The notes beneath the pieces are model-generated. The model was not told the DNA's origin and did no database searches. It was given only the letters and a program-made list of their open reading frames with translations. DNA of 64,000 nucleotides from Mucilaginibacter flavidus. Its GTDB lineage: Bacteria > Bacteroidota > Bacteroidia > Sphingobacteriales > Sphingobacteriaceae. Location of the stretch: assembly GCF_024055575.1 (NCBI RefSeq), contig NZ_JAMXOE010000016.1:62001-126000 (forward strand), read 5' to 3'. The stretch's first letter is position 1, and each line of letters begins with the position of its first letter. A program made the translations under genes and the position numbers. Positions 63,426 through 64,000 of this stretch are shown in pieces.

Positions 63426-64000
63426 ATGATCCTGATCGTTGACGACAAACCCGAGAATTTAATCGCCTTAAGCAAAACACTTGATAACCGGGGCTTCCAA
63501 ACAGATACAGCGCTTTCCGGCGAAGAAGCTTTAAGGAAGGTATTGAAGAATATCTATGAACTTATTATTCTGGATGTGCAGATGCCGGGAATGGATGGCT
63601 TTGAGGTAGCCGAAGCGATTAGTGGCTATAGCAAAACCGCAGATATACCGATCATTTTTTTATCTGCTGTCAATGTAAGCAAGAAGTTTATCATCAAGGG
63701 TTATGCCTCGGGCGGCCGGGATTACCTGGTCAAACCCTTTGATACGGATATCCTGGTCTTAAAGATCCGGACTTTTATCTTACTAAATCAGGTCCAGCAA
63801 TCATTGCAGACAGAGATCGAGCGGAGCAAGCTGGCAGAGAGCAAGAAGGACGAATTTATCAGTATTGCCAGCCATGAGTTGAAAACGCCGCTAACCTCCG
63901 TTAAAGGCTATCTGCAACTGGCGGAAATCTCCCTGAAAAAACAGCGGATCGATCAAGCACAAATGTTCCTGGAACGCTCATCTAAACAGGTGGATAAATT
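63426..64000 (+). CDS. Response regulator-histidine kinase hybrid (partial, runs off the window)
   Basis: At least 191 residues: a receiver domain (MILIVDDKPENLIALSKTLD; phosphoacceptor Asp in LIILDVQMPGMDGFEV at about 52; Lys in DYLVKPFD), a linker coiled coil (QQSLQTEIERSKLAES) and the start of a HisKA domain (DEFISIASHELKTPLTSVKG, phosphorylated His near 150). The ATPase domain lies beyond position 64000. No sensor part is present before the receiver. Confidence 0.9.
   Translation, partial: MILIVDDKPENLIALSKTLDNRGFQTDTALSGEEALRKVLKNIYELIILDVQMPGMDGFEVAEAISGYSKTADIPIIFLSAVNVSKKFIIKGYASGGRDYLVKPFDTDILVLKIRTFILLNQVQQSLQTEIERSKLAESKKDEFISIASHELKTPLTSVKGYLQLAEISLKKQRIDQAQMFLERSSKQVDK

Noticed and set aside
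1..64000. Reassignment of TAA or TAG to an amino acid as a general code change
   Set aside because: Many intact conserved genes in the window end normally at TAA and TAG; read-through in-frame would extend them into non-conserved sequence. Only local suppression or decay remains possible.
1..64000. CRISPR array or prophage
   Set aside because: No regularly spaced short repeats, cas genes, capsid, terminase or tail genes were found.

Overview
The window looks like a chromosome segment of a Bacteroidota bacterium, most likely Sphingobacteriaceae and Mucilaginibacter-like. The evidence is low GC, a TTTG-N19-TAnnTTTG promoter in front of the tRNA gene, CTnDOT-like integrase and Bacteroidota-type mobilisation genes, GH92/GH20/GH36 glycosidase genes, a green-type bacterial rhodopsin with a Brp/Blh retinal synthase, and Bacteroidota IS families. 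The genus is inference.

Layout. 0-4.4 kb: a CapD/WbpM-type sugar dehydratase, a YCII protein coupled to an ECF42-type sigma factor, and tRNA-Pro(UGG). 4.4-13.1 kb: an integrated mobilisable element (integrase, MobC, relaxase), an IS4 element with a 10-bp target duplication, small membrane and DoxX-like genes, and a second decayed copy of part of the element. 13.2-18.9 kb: a broken LytTR two-component pair, a TolB-like propeller protein and a frameshifted ethylene-receptor-like kinase. 19.0-21.6 kb: a light module (fasciclin, proton-pumping rhodopsin, Blh). 22.1-27.1 kb: a broken LysR/SbtA pair, an IS3 element and an IS21 element.

27.3-42.5 kb: a long, mostly intact leftward block for Fe-S cluster biogenesis: sufB, sufC, sufD, mrp, a SufT/MIP18-like gene, bacilliredoxin, an Rrf2 regulator, a dicluster ferredoxin, a WD40 gene, a type II NADH dehydrogenase, a split RicT-like gene, sufS, sufE and aconitase. 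Two identical palindromes sit on the promoter in front of sufB.

42.7-51.3 kb: a PobR-like AraC regulator divergent from a tight nine-gene operon that reads as a gallate or related aromatic meta-cleavage pathway: secreted esterase, AAHS-type transporter, type I extradiol dioxygenase, then GalB-, GalC- and GalD-like enzymes plus a dehydrogenase. 51.3-64 kb: debris and islands: broken hydrolase, GH36 and GH20 genes, an intact GH92, IS and group II intron remnants, NIPSNAP, an AbiEi-like antitoxin with a dead toxin, an IS1595 transposase and the start of a hybrid kinase that runs off the end.

A recurring feature is genes broken by one in-frame stop or one small indel, while long genes beside them (924, 757, 640 codons) are intact. 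This suggests recent gene decay in the accessory parts, although local assembly errors cannot be excluded from sequence alone.
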